Shown here: piece by piece, positions 49,245 through 60,742 of the stretch
How the letters are laid out: each line of letters begins with the position of its first letter
How positions within the stretch are numbered: the first letter of the stretch is position 1
Assembly (NCBI GenBank): GCA_963971425.1
Contig: OZ020518.1
Location: 12,716,190 to 12,780,189 of the forward strand
DNA from: Bryoerythrophyllum caledonicum
Lineage: Eukaryota; Streptophyta; Bryopsida; Pottiales; Pottiaceae
Reading direction: 5' to 3'
Length of the DNA: 64,000 nucleotides
Notes under the pieces: model-generated
Told to the model about the DNA's origin: nothing
The model's database searches: none
The model's input: the letters and a program-made list of their open reading frames with translations, nothing else
Position numbers and translations under genes: made by a program

Positions 49245-51394
49245 TAAGTTATCCAACCTTAGTTTGAAACATATTTGCTCTGGAAACACAGGAAGGACAA
49301 GAACATGGGACACTGTTCAGATCACCATCTAGAGTCTACGACTCTACACTGAATGTTACATGAAGACAGAAATGATGATATATTGTTTGGCAATTGTATC
49401 CAATCATCATAAATGTGTCCAGGTTGTGCATTCTGTACACTTCTGTCCACGTTGATAGCAGAAGTATGACAACATTACAGCATCCCCAACATTTCACCCG
49501 ACATCTCCCTTGACGGAGACTTTCCCGTTTGCGGGCCGGCTATCAGCCACCAATGCTGTACACTCTGGAAATATTCCCTGGCTCCCTAGAAATATTGCGT
49601 TGCAGGCCAAAGAGAGGAGCTTTTTTTTAGTTATTTTTTAAAGTGCCCTCAAACTTGCCCTCGCTCAGCTCCAAAAGTCATGGCCTTTTGACCGTATGCA
49701 CGAAAGCCAAGCATTGTCTTGTTTGTATTTGCGCAAGCAAGGCACAGAAAGCGAAAGAGAAGCTCATGAAGAGGAAGCAAAATGCACAAGTAGAAGGGAA
49801 TGGTATTGAGAGATAGACACGTCGAGGGTTGCAAGTGCGCCCACCGCAGACTCCTTGCGCTTACTGTATTTAGACGCTGTAAATTGATTTTTCCGGGTCA
49901 TGTACTTGTTCACTGCAGCAATGCTCTTAGAACTTTCTCACCAAAAGAGGAAGGAGTAGAGAAAGAAAGCAATGTTTTTTTTTGTTTTTGTTTGTTTTTG
50001 TTTTTGCCTAGTATAACCTGCTCTTTCTAAGGCAAACAGTCTTGTTCCCTTCAGGTTTAGTCCACTAGTCTTTGTTTTTTCCCTTGTTTTGGTGCAGAGT
50101 AAAAAAGAGAGGGTGGATTTCTTCTGTGGACCACAATACAATAATCTCCATCTACAACAACCCTATTCGTTTATCAAATTTTGCGTGCTTTACATAGTGG
50201 TAGATATTTGAAGTGCATGTTTTAGTGAACATGGTTAATTCGTGCTCTTACATGCATGGATGTCATGAAGGGGTGACTTTTGGCTTGATGAATGTTCATG
50301 TCATAAACAAATTGTTGTTGTGAGGAGCATATATTTCTTATAGATCAAAGTTGATTGTAATAATGATATGAGTGTTGTAATAGATGCTTGTATAAAAGAA
50401 GTTGATTGTAGAGGGTTTTGGGTTTCATGCTCTTTTGGTTTGCACCTTGGATAATAATGACAATTAATGCTCTACGCCCTACTCATTGCAAGCTAAAACT
50501 CCCCCATAGTACCCCAAGTCTCCAAAACGTTGATAGGTCGTTCTCCAATACCTTTCCTTTGTTAACTCACCTGTTCCATGGTCTTGATTACCAACACAAG
50601 ATCATAAAATAAGAGAGGGAGCATATAATGTCACCCCTTGCTACTTTCAAAAATATTCCATTGTAAGAGGCATATTTTCATTGATACAAATGTGGTTTTT
50701 TTTCTACTACTAAACATTGATGTTTGAGTTGTCTTAAAAGCCTATCGTGAAGAGGAATGAAAAGAGAAAGGCAAGTTGAGATGCAAATATAGAAAGAAAG
50801 AATGCATGGGGAATGTCATGCTCATTTCTTTTGTACCAATGAAATGCATAGCAATCAATGCTCTCCGGCCCTACATATTGCAAGCTAAAGTTTCTCCATA
50901 GTACTACCCTGAGTCTAGCCCTGAGTTTTAGAAGAGATGAGTGGTAGTTCCCCCAAACCTTCTCTAAGCCAAGTCACCCCCTCCATGTGGTCTTGGTAAC
51001 TAACATAAGACCATAAAATAGGGGGTGACATGCGTGGTCACCCTTTCACTTTCAAAGAAAACTCTATCATGCACAACTTTTTAACATTTTTTCAACACTT
51101 CACCAAATAGTGTGGAATTTAGAATGTCAAAACAACCCCATCTCTATTAGTGTATATGTACTCATATTGCATTTACACAAGTACAATTATTTCCAAATTG
51201 TAAAAATGTTGAGGTTTGTGGCATATTTATGTTTTATTCAAATTGATGTAAGTAGTCATTGGGGCTCCATCAGCCCTTAAATGTTGAAACGGCCCATTGA
51301 TGGCCATAGTAATCTGCATGTATGGCGTGGTATTTGAACATAATTATAAGGTTTAGATATTGAAATGACCCCGAAACGAAAGATAACCCATATG
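49245..51394. other. Intergenic, no supported gene
   Basis: No recognisable domain. A (TTTTTG)n tract lies at about 49975-50008. Two related blocks at 50420-50640 and 50810-51040 (CAAGCTAAA... and GGTCTTGG/GATTACCAACA) suggest an old local duplication. Confidence 0.4.
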
Positions 51395-51752
51395 GAGGTA
51401 ACCCTTCCCATAACCAACAAAAACCCATAGTCAACGCCTATAAAATTGGGGTGTATCCAACCCTCTTGCATCCCATTACCACCAACTGAGCTCCAAATGG
51501 AGATTTGCTATTAGTCAAGACCCTTACTTTTGGTCGTTGGTAATGGGAGTACCTACTGCTAGCCACCCACTAAACATGGCTGCACAGTTTGGAAATTCAT
51601 AACTAATTCAGTTTTCATCGGAAAAATATGAAATCACTTGGGTTGGAATTGCAATTCTATTGGCTATCATTGAAAAATATTGTTATAATGATCTCCTCTC
51701 TCCATATATGCACATTCCTTAACTTGTCAGTTTTAGGGGGGCTTACCTTAGT
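51395..51752. repeat. Inverted dispersed repeat, copy 2
   Basis: Reverse-complement partner of 46835-47205. It sits in a longer repeat whose left part (GGTATTTGAACATAATT...) also resembles 59395-59480. Confidence 0.75.
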
Positions 51753-52106
51753 TGAAGATTATTCAATTCAAAGGTGTAAATCTTTGTAAAAATTCAATAC
51801 ATTTTTTGTATTCTACAGAGTAAAATATGTGGCTATATGTACGGTTCCTGACTGACGTTTAAGGGTAAACTGATACGTTCACTCAAATCATCACCATGAC
51901 TTTCTCTTTGACTCTGGAAACCACGGCCTTTCTATACAACTCTCACGAAGGCAAACTTATGCATTATGCACTGTACAACAGTGAACTTCAAACTCCTGCT
52001 CATTTTTGTACAGTGCATCCCCTCAAGAGATATGTTGCAGGCTGAATAATTTGATATTGATTATGCATGTGTCCAGCTGATTCTCAAATCTACCATGGTT
52101 TCAAAC

Positions 52107-52317
52107 ACTACACTAAACATCGCATTTAGTGTAGTGCCCGGTAAATGACTTGTAAATGCAATAAGTTTTTACTCTTGATGCCAATTTTTACCCTATAGTA
52201 TTCAAATAAGAGGATCATCATAAACATAGTTGGTAAAAATATTCATTTAAAGTAAAAACTTATAGCATTTACAAGTTATTTACTGGGCGCTACACTAAAT
52301 GCAATGTTTAGTGTAGT
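52107..52317. mobile_element. MITE of family M, 211 bp, long inverted ends
   Basis: The first ~55 bases, opening ACTACACTAAACATCGCATT and including GGTAAATGACTTGTAAATGC, are inverted at the right end (GCATTTACAAGTTATTTAC ... GTTTAGTGTAGT). It is the most intact family M member in the window. The target duplication is not clear. Confidence 0.8.
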
Positions 52318-52523
52318 ACAAATGGGGCTGCTTTCCACATTCTAAATTGACACTTTTTTTTGAAGTGCTGGGAAAAGTGTCAAAACTTTATGCATAATGT
52401 AAAAGTCAAGTCAAAATTAGAGTGTACAAACAACCCCTAAATTTTGTTCTAGTAAAAGATCATGAACTTTTTAATTATAATCTGGAACTTAAGCTATCAA
52501 GCCACTAATCTCTTAATTGACCC

Positions 52524-53494
52524 TTAACCCCTAAATTTCTTTGACAATTTCACACCAAAAACACTTCAAAAATGATAGTTTTAGTGCAAATAGTAAGGAC
52601 AAAACGAAAAACTTTTAATTATATTTTTAACTGTAGGATCTCGAATAAGACTTTTTAAGTAACTAGTATAAAAATTTCATAAAGTTTGACCGCACAGATT
52701 GTAATATTATAGTGTTTGAAGTAGTGAAAAGGGTCCATTTTCTTCCTTGCGGTTCATGCATCAGCAGACTTTGACTTCACTTGCTGTCAATTTTTTGCTC
52801 TACACAAGGTCTAAATTCATTACCATCATGTTAAGCATGATATTAGCTCCTTGTACTTCAATTTTTAGAGGTAGAAAAAGGATGTAGCATATTCAAAAAA
52901 ATTGTGGAAGGAGTGGAGGTTCAAAAATTGTCAATTCGCCATATAATTTTTTGTGAACATAGTATGTTTTAGGATAAGAATCTGAATGGTCAATAAGAAG
53001 ATTTACACCACATAATGCTTCGGAAAAAATAAAAAGTAAAAAGTATGATGATCTTGAATTTTTGTGTGAAAAAGAAGAATTTTTGAGTGAAAAAGAAGAA
53101 TGTTTTTTGGTACCTTGCCCAACAATGTGCAATAATGTGTGAAAATGTTTGACTTGGATTTTCATGCCATTTTTCACTAAAGACAAGAGATTTTTTGATG
53201 ATAGGAAAGGAAATGATATTATTAGCTAGTATCAAAAGTCTCACATTCAATAGAGTGCCCTAGCAAAAGTTTTTGGAGTTGCCTGACTTGCCCGCTTTCC
53301 CCATTTGAACTTCAAAACCCTATAATCTTTTCATTAAATGTCGGATATAGGAAAAAAGTGAACTCACGCATAGCTTCTAGTAATGTCCATCTACATTAAA
53401 TTTTTTGAAGAAAACTATTATAAAATGACACCATAGGAACCTGCCCGAACCTTTTAGAGTCCCCCGAGGGGACTCTTGGAAATTTAGGGATCAA
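52524..53494. mobile_element. piggyBac-like MITE (family P2), 971 bp
   Basis: It begins TTAACCCCTAAATTTCTTTG; the right end GGAAATTTAGGGATCAA is its imperfect inverse. The interior (CCTTGCCCAACAATGTGC, CACACAAGGTCTAAATTCA region) matches 10406-11360 and 24200-24985. Confidence 0.65.
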
Positions 53495-53638
53495 AGCTCC
53501 AAATGGAAACTTTAATATAGTTCATCAGGACCGCTTTGACTTGAATTAAAATTTGACTTCAACTTTGTTTAAAGTGTGAAATCATTGCAAATATAACAAC
53601 TAGACATTGTTTGATGTTGGTTGTGATGAACTCTCACA

Positions 53639-54505
53639 TTAATCCCTAAATGACCATTTGTACATATAGAATACAAATCAATTTTGGGCAGGTCGTTAAA
53701 AATCCATTTAAAAAGATAACTCCTTGAAAGTTAGTAAGAATAGGAATACAGGTTATCTTCGCGGGGAATTTTTTCTTTCTTTTCTTGGACTTATAGGGGA
53801 AAAGTTACGGTGCTTCAAACATAGAAAGCATGTTTCTTTAAGTAGCTTGGCAGGGTAATATAGAGATGAATAGTGCTATTGTAGTTGACAATTGCACTTT
53901 TTTGAGGGGGATAGTAGTAAAGAAAAGTTCTTGGCAACCTTCATTGTTTTCACTTAAAAACGCATAGAAATTAAGGGTTTTACTATTTTTAAAAATATAT
54001 ATACTTTTTCAATTGTCAGAATACGTCAAAATAAATCTATTTACCATTTGGATATTAGATCCAATAATTATTCTCCATTTAAAATAAAATTGTTTTCCTA
54101 AGTAAAGGACCACTTTCTATACCCCTAGTTGTTGCAAGTCCATTTTTCTTATCATAAGCACCTCCATTACTTGTTTTTTTTGGCGTGCAATGACCTAACA
54201 CAAGGTAGAATATAGACCCATTGAGTTGATGCAAAGTGTAGTGGAAAAATATGCCCTTATCTTGAGTCAAAGTACGCTGGCCCTATTCGGGTATGGTGGA
54301 ATTTTTTTAATTTTGCACTCTTTAGATACATGTATCTTAAAATCCGCTTGGTCAAATTTTATGAAAATTTTAAAGTGTCTTCTTGTAGATCCTATGGTTG
54401 AAAATAGAAAACATGTGTTTTAATCAATCGAATATCAACTTATGTCAAAGAGGCAGTTTTGAGGTGACTTTGGTGAAGCATAAGGCTTGGTCATTTAGGA
54501 GTTAA
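53639..54505. mobile_element. Probable piggyBac-like MITE, 867 bp
   Basis: It starts TTAATCCCTAAATGACCATT and ends CTTGGTCATTTAGGAGTTAA, inverse over about 16 bp with changes. TTAA at both edges. Confidence 0.55.
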
Positions 54506-54869
54506 ATTGTAGACGACACATGTTGAGTTGTAAATAGCATGGATAAGCTAGAGCATACCAATAAAATGATTTCACGGAAGTGCAAACCGAATTTCATTGA
54601 GTTTACAAGCCAATTCAGCAATAGGTTCTATCAATTTCATTGGAGTCACAAACCAAGTTCAGTATATGCACAACCAATTCAACAAATTTTACTGCATGTT
54701 GTGGACAATTTATCAATTTCATGATTTGTTACCCATATTCACATCTTAACACAATCCACAAGAGCATGAATTGAATAACTTTATATTTCATAAAGAAGGA
54801 TTCATTATGTACAACATTCTCCTTATTACTCACCATGATTAGCTCTACCAAAATTTGAATTCATCTCTC

Positions 54870-55347
54870 TTATGTAATGTTGGAACATGGGGTGATTGCT
54901 TGTACATTATCATTAATGTGACCTAATAATGTTTTATGACTATGAAGATCATTCCACCAAACATGGCTTTTGATGAATTCAAATATCCATTCTGCACCAT
55001 TGAAAAATGGGCTACATGATGGCAAAGAGATGTAGATGTGTCCAACATCTTCAAAAGCCTGTTGTATTTCATGAGATTTATGAAATGGGACATTATCCAT
55101 AAGGATGAACCTTTGTCTATTGAGGCTAGAAATAATCTTGGTTTCAATAAATTTTAAGGTCTTGTTTGTATTGTAGGCACCACGTGTGACATTGTGTGCA
55201 ATGCCTCTTTCATGAGCAATGACAATCACCAAATACAAACTACAAACCCTTTGAGTTGAATGAATTTGTTGGCATCTTTATCTTTGATGAGCCTTTCCAA
55301 AACGTGTCTGATGTAAATTAAAAGCAACTCCATCTATGTATACTTGA
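54870..55347 (-). pseudogene. Remnant of a Tc1/mariner (DDE_3) transposase
   Basis: The minus strand shows the three catalytic neighbourhoods in order: YIDGVAFNLHQTRFGKAH (first Asp), then after an in-frame stop FILMDNVPFHKS (second Asp, DN..FH) and LPSCSPFFNGAEWIFEFIKS (SP..N..E, third acidic residue). The open part is 54870-55238. The N-terminal HTH region is absent: at 55347 the sequence switches abruptly to the FAS1 gene copy. A broken, truncated transposase. Confidence 0.8.
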
Positions 55348-56790
55348 CGGGCTCATGAGCAGCATTGTACTTTGGTGCCGGCACTCCGCTCATGGCTCCC
55401 CCTTCGGACTTCGCAGCGGACCGTTCCACGCATTCGTGAGATTCTGGATCTGCATTTGTAATTGGAGGAAGTTCAAACTGAGAATCGCAAACGCAGGTAC
55501 ACGCAAACCGAGCACAATTTGGGGCATTCTTTCGACAAGTCCGACGCGAGCATGGGGATAGCCAATCTCATGAGTGCTGGGCAGAGAAGCCACTGACGGC
55601 ACTCGAATCTGCTGGTCGTCAGCGGTCTCTACCACGGTGCTTTGGCGGCTGTGCGGTTCCACGTATGGCTCTTCTCCAGTGGTCATCTACAAACATGAAC
55701 AGGTAAAATCCTCGATCAAGGTAGGTATTACTGATTGATTCGAGTCATATTTAGCCTGATCAAGACACAGGATGCGGCTGAAACTATCTGTGTCTGAATT
55801 GAACAATGCTTTCCAGCCGCGAGGCAAGAACAACTAACCTACAATCGCATGCATAAGAAGATTTCATGAAGTGAACGTTGATGACACGACTTAAACGAAG
55901 TATCTTCAATGTTACTCCTCTTGAACAGGACACGAGCAGAGACTTGCAAGAACATTCGCATGATATTCAAGGCCTACTTCCATAGAATGAGTACTGGAAA
56001 AGAAACAAGGAACTCGGACTTCACTCTCCATACCTTCCAAGATCAGGAGGACGCGCCTAACCTCTCGACTCGTTAGTCACGAAATGAAATCTGACTGCAC
56101 AGGAATATTTCAAGAACTTCTTCAGACGAAGCAAGATCAAGGAGCACATTCATGGAAATAAAGCAGACCTCTCCATTCAACAAAGATTATGCACGCTTCA
56201 CAAAATGAGAAAAACTCCAAAAGATCTCTCTCAGCCTTTCAAGAAAGCAGAAGACAAAATAGCTACAGAATCACAGCAACAAATTACTCCATAGAATTCG
56301 CAAGCAGACAAGCATAGAGAAAGATCTTGCAAAACATTCTCCGGGAATGAAGAAGCAAACACCTACTAATTGATCCTAACAGTGGAAAACAAACATGCAC
56401 GTCATGAACGAAAAGCGGAGCACATAGTTCCCTGACCTTGAGGGGAAGATACGAACGCAAAGGCGGTTTGCGCCTGATCTCGAACGGCGTGGAAGAGACG
56501 ATGAGCCGTCCGCGACGCTGCAGCAAAAGTGAGTTGGAAGCAAGTGAGCCTATCTGTGTCCTCAAGCAGCCATTTCTCTGTCCGTGTCCCAGGTTCACGA
56601 TGTTGGCTCCGACTTCCCCCGGTATTACCCGGGTATCACAATGGTATAATCTCGTTAAAGGCGGACATGACGTAGATATTACCCGGATTTTACCTGGATA
56701 TCAGCCAAGATCAGCGCATCGGGGGCTTTTTGGAAGATACCCTGCTTCTTAGTTGATACCCCGTGGATACCCTGGTAGTCCGGATTTCTT
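55347..56790 (-). pseudogene. Truncated inverted copy of the FAS1 gene (upstream region, leader, intron, first codons)
   Basis: Its reverse complement matches 31925-33412. The copied coding part starts at 55686 (MTTGEEPYVEPHSRQ versus MIRAEGPNVEPHSRQ), keeps SLPSTHEIG and AFAILSLNFL, has a rearranged stretch around the transmembrane segment, and stops matching at EPVKYT, before the FAS1 domain. The leader intron is still present, so the copy arose at DNA level and not from mRNA. Its inner end joins the mariner remnant. Confidence 0.8.
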
Positions 56791-57279
56791 CTTCATCATC
56801 ATCATCTTGCTTAGGGTTTGCACTTGTGTGATCATATTATTTCTCCCTTTATTTTTTTTTGTATTCTACGGAGTAAGATATGTGCCTTTATATATGGTTC
56901 CCGACTGACGTTTAAGGTTCATTTATTATTCTAAGAGTATGCTGTACTTGACATACATTTAGTTCTTCCTATTGAGGGATGCTTTGCTATTGCTAGATCC
57001 TTTCAGCAGATATCTAGTGCATTTAAAAAATAAACTCATAAAATTCTGAGATGCACAACTTTTTTTTATAGAATTGATATGTACTTGTCTGGTGAAAGAA
57101 AGACAAGTGTAGTCTAGTGCTATGGTACTAAATTCACACTTCTTGAAATGTATTGCAAATAGAGCAAACTTTTTTGGTGCTTTCATTGTTGCAAGTCAAA
57201 ACAATGCCACCATGTATAAACATATGTATAGTAGGGTGACATTCAAATTGGCGTTTTGGCAATTCAAGGGATAGTGTCC

Positions 57280-58170
57280 TACACTACTTCCAACTTTCAC
57301 ACCCTCCTGAGAGCTAAAAATATATTATTTTATCATGAAATTTTGGGGACAACATCACTTTTATGTTGACAACATGCATACCAAATTTCAAGTCCATGAG
57401 ATTTATACAAAAAAAATTATGTAAGATTTACCAACATGGGGTAGCTCTGAGAAAAGTTTCACAACTTCCAACTATGACACATTTCCAAGGATTGAGGAAA
57501 ACAATTTGCCCATGAAATTTTGGAGTGAAAACACCGTTATGTTGTTTACATGTGTAGAAAATTTCAAGTCCAAAAGATCCACACAAAAAATAATATTCCA
57601 AATCTACCAACATGTGTAGTTTTGAGAAATAGAGGGGAAAACCATTTTACTACTTCCAACTTTGACACCCTCCCTAGGGCTGAGAATCTCTAATTTCAAC
57701 ATGAAACTTTTGGCACACGGTCACCTTTATGTTCATAACATGTGTGAAAAGTTTCAAAGCCAGGAAATGTATTCAAAAGGAGATATTTAAAATCTACTAA
57801 CATGGGGGTTAGCTGTGCGAAAAGTTTCACAACTGCCCACTTTGACACCCTCCCAAGGATTCAAAAAAAATTATTTTCCCATGAAATTTTGGACATGGAA
57901 TCACCTCCACGTTGATTCCAATTGTGGAAAATCTCAAATCCAAAAGATCCACACAAAGAAACATATTCCAAATCTACCAACATGTGTTGTTGTGAGAAAC
58001 AAAGGGGAAAGCTTATCACTACTTCTAACTTCAACACCGTCCTTAGGACTGAGTTTCTGTTGATACGTAATGAAATTTCTAGCACATGATCACCTCTATG
58101 TCAGTTCGATGTGGATAAATTTCAAAGAAAAAAGATGTATAACAAAAAAAGTTATTCCATATGTCATTAA
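57280..58170. repeat. Tandem array of about five ~184-bp units
   Basis: A block of the type ACTTCCAACTTTGACACCCTCC, followed by an ATGAAATTTT phrase and CCAAATCTACCAACATG, recurs at about 57285, 57465, 57653, 57831 and 58019. The spacing alternates about 180 and 188 bp. Units are degenerate; ORFs on both strands are by-products. Confidence 0.8.
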
Positions 58171-58846
58171 AAGATAAACTTATAAACTAATAAGTATGTG
58201 TTCTTAGTGGCTTGAAAGAAGTCAAGTACTTGTGTACTTGTATACAAACGGTAGGTTGTATAGAGGCTCTTCCCCTACATACCAAGGAAAATGGTAAACT
58301 CCATAAAACCATTTTCCAAATTAAGAAGCAAAGTACCGATTGATCATGACACGGGAAAACGGAATCAACTAATCGCGCTCAAGAGAGCACATTTATTCTA
58401 CTTCATATTCAGGATTGTCTTGACTTGAATTTATATGAAAGATTGCAATATAGTACATAGTGTGAAAATTGTTACAAAAAACATACTATTGCAATGGATA
58501 AGCACTTTGACAATTTTTAGTAAATTCTAATTTTAAAGATGAATATTTCAGATTGACACCATAGAAACCTAATCAAACCTTGAAAAAGCCCATTCTGGAA
58601 CATTTTGTCTTTTAGGAGTTAATCGCATATAAACTTCAACGTCAAATACACATCCCAAGAATCTTTGGTTTTAACCCTTAAAGGTCTAAGAAGCCACATT
58701 TGGATTGCAACATGAAGTTTTCAATGTTTATGACATACAAGGTGTAAAATATGATGTATACAATAGTTAAATGAGTTTGTATTTGTGTTGAGCCCGATCC
58801 AATGGCACATGGCTTTTCAAAATTAGATCATTATTGCACGTACTAA
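58171..58846. other. Intergenic with a piggyBac-type terminus
   Basis: At 58671 stands TTAACCCTTAAAGGTCTAAG, a typical left terminus of the TTAA family, but no matching right end was found. The rest shows no gene. Confidence 0.4.
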
Positions 58847-59383
58847 GGTAGAGGCATCCAATTCCGATCACTTAAGCAAGTTCAGGACTCAAATGACATC
58901 GTATGTCAAAAACACATATGTAGAAAGATGTCGAATTAGAAATGAAACTCAACAAGTATTTTTTCAAATTTAATCACAAAGGTTTGGAATTGACATCGAA
59001 TTTAAAAGCCCAAAAACCATCGGAGCCCATAATCAAATTGTAGAGTAGGTGAGATTTGGTGCCCTCCTTTGCCCAATGCCAACAAGTGAGAGTGAGTAAA
59101 AGATGGAAGACATGTCATGGATAACCATTTCATGAAGGGTATCCAATGTCGATCTGCCTTGTTTGACTTTTGAGGCAATGCCACCAATCAGAGCTCAATT
59201 GAGGTACAACAACCCAAAATTGCACACTTCAGGACCCAATGCTGATAATGACTGGTGTTTTCAGAGTTTGAGTTATCCGTTTTGGGTCGCTTCATGCACC
59301 ATTTCATGCATTTACCATTTTCATGCACCATGCCATGCATACTCTACTGATTGGAATTGGGTGCCTCTACCTTACATGTTGCT
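58847..59383. mobile_element. MITE family H, copy 2 (inverted)
   Basis: It starts AAGGTAGAGGCATCCAATTC and ends GAATTGGGTGCCTCTACCTT. Full-length reverse-complement match to 12582-13131. Confidence 0.75.
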
Positions 59384-59848
59384 AAATACTCATGCATGGT
59401 GTTGTATTTGAACATGATAAGATTCAGATATTGAAATGACCTCCAAATCAAAGATGCTAGTTGAAGATTTTTCAATCCAAAGGAACATATCTTGCTAAAT
59501 TTTGAGACATTTTTTTAAACAAAGATTAGATATACAATCATGTATATGGTCTCCGCCAGACCTTTAACCCCTAAACATAAGTTAGGAAACCATATATACA
59601 TGCACACATTTTGCTCTATAGAATTATCAAATGTATTAATGTTTATTTATAGGTTTTTATCAAAATTAGAATTATCAAAATTTACAGGTTTTTATTGATG
59701 ATTCTTCAACTAACATCTTTCATTAGAAGGTCATTTCAATATCTCAACCTTGTCATGTTCAAATACAACACCATACGTGTACAATATTGTGGCACCTTCT
59801 GTCGATTTAGGGTTAAACCGGAAAACCTTCAAACTATCCTTACCTTCA

Positions 59849-60468
59849 TTAATCCCTAAAGCACCAAGGCATTTTAGAAAAAATCTCTACTTCATTGATA
59901 AAAAACTATCACACAATGAACCTTTGAGAATGTAATCATAGGGTATTCTTTTATACTTCTGTGAGATGATGTGGTTAACATATTGTAAACTTTGACCGTA
60001 TAGATTGAAAGATTATTGCAGTCAAAGTGAAAAATTTGTCCCCCAATGGGACACTTGGTCCTTTAGAGCATCTCCACCCCAAGACGGAGAACCACCAAAT
60101 TGGAGTTTTGTGAGGTCAAAAAGTTGCACCCATCACCTCAAAACGGGGAAACTTTATAAAAATTTAGAAGTTTTGGTGCATGGCACACCAAAATCTCCTT
60201 GGATGGGGGGAGTGCGCCATTTTTTGATGTTGGTGACACACCCATACCCCCGTGACACGTGGCACCATGTCATTGATGTCGACACGTGGCGCCGTGTCAT
60301 TGGTGGCGGGAGGTAAAAGGTCAAAGCATTTTTTTGGGTAAATTTTTTTGGAGCTTGGGGTGGAGTCAAGCAAGCACCAAACCCTAAACCACCCCTAGGG
60401 TGAAATTTTTTTCCCGTCCTAGCGTGGAAAATTCCACGCCAGGAGTGGAGATGCTCTTAGGGGTTTAA
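59849..60468. mobile_element. piggyBac-like MITE carrying a nested MITE
   Basis: The left end is TTAATCCCTAAAGCACCAAG. The right end, once the insert at 60066-60456 and one TTA are ignored, reads CACTTGGTCCTTTAGGGGTTTAA, split by the insert; this inverts to the P2 terminus seen at 10406. The host element is only about 226 bp long. Confidence 0.7.
60066..60456. mobile_element. Tourist/Harbinger-like MITE, 391 bp, inserted in a piggyBac-like MITE
   Basis: The ends GAGCATCTCCACCCC and GGAGTGGAGATGCTC are inverted, flanked by TTA at 60063-60065 and 60457-60459. GAGCATCTCCA-type ends with a 3-bp TTA/TAA duplication are typical of plant Tourist-like elements. The interior has CACGTGGC-type motifs twice. 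Confidence 0.8.
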
Positions 60469-60660
60469 CTACCGTATCGCAAAACCTGCAAAGCACCTCA
60501 ATTTCCAAAGACAATTTACATTGTTGTAGGGCCATTTTTGTGTGAAGAAGCAAAGCAATGTACAAGAAAAAGAAGGTAAAAGAAGAGAAGAGAAAGGGAC
60601 ACCTTCCGCAGGTTCTCAATAAGATCATGCACAATAATAAAACTTTAATTCGTACTTTCC

Positions 60661-60742
60661 GTCACTCACTTGGCAGGTTGTAAATAAAGGAATGAAGAAA
60701 GGTCACTCACTTGGCAGGTTGTAAATAAAGGAATGAAGAAAG
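60661..60742. repeat. 41-bp tandem duplication
   Basis: GTCACTCACTTGGCAGGTTG and the following 21 bases are present twice in direct succession with no visible change. Confidence 0.85.

Noticed and set aside
57280-58170. CRISPR-like array
   Set aside because: Units are ~184 bp, degenerate and contiguous, with no short constant repeat and unique spacers; the genome is eukaryotic.
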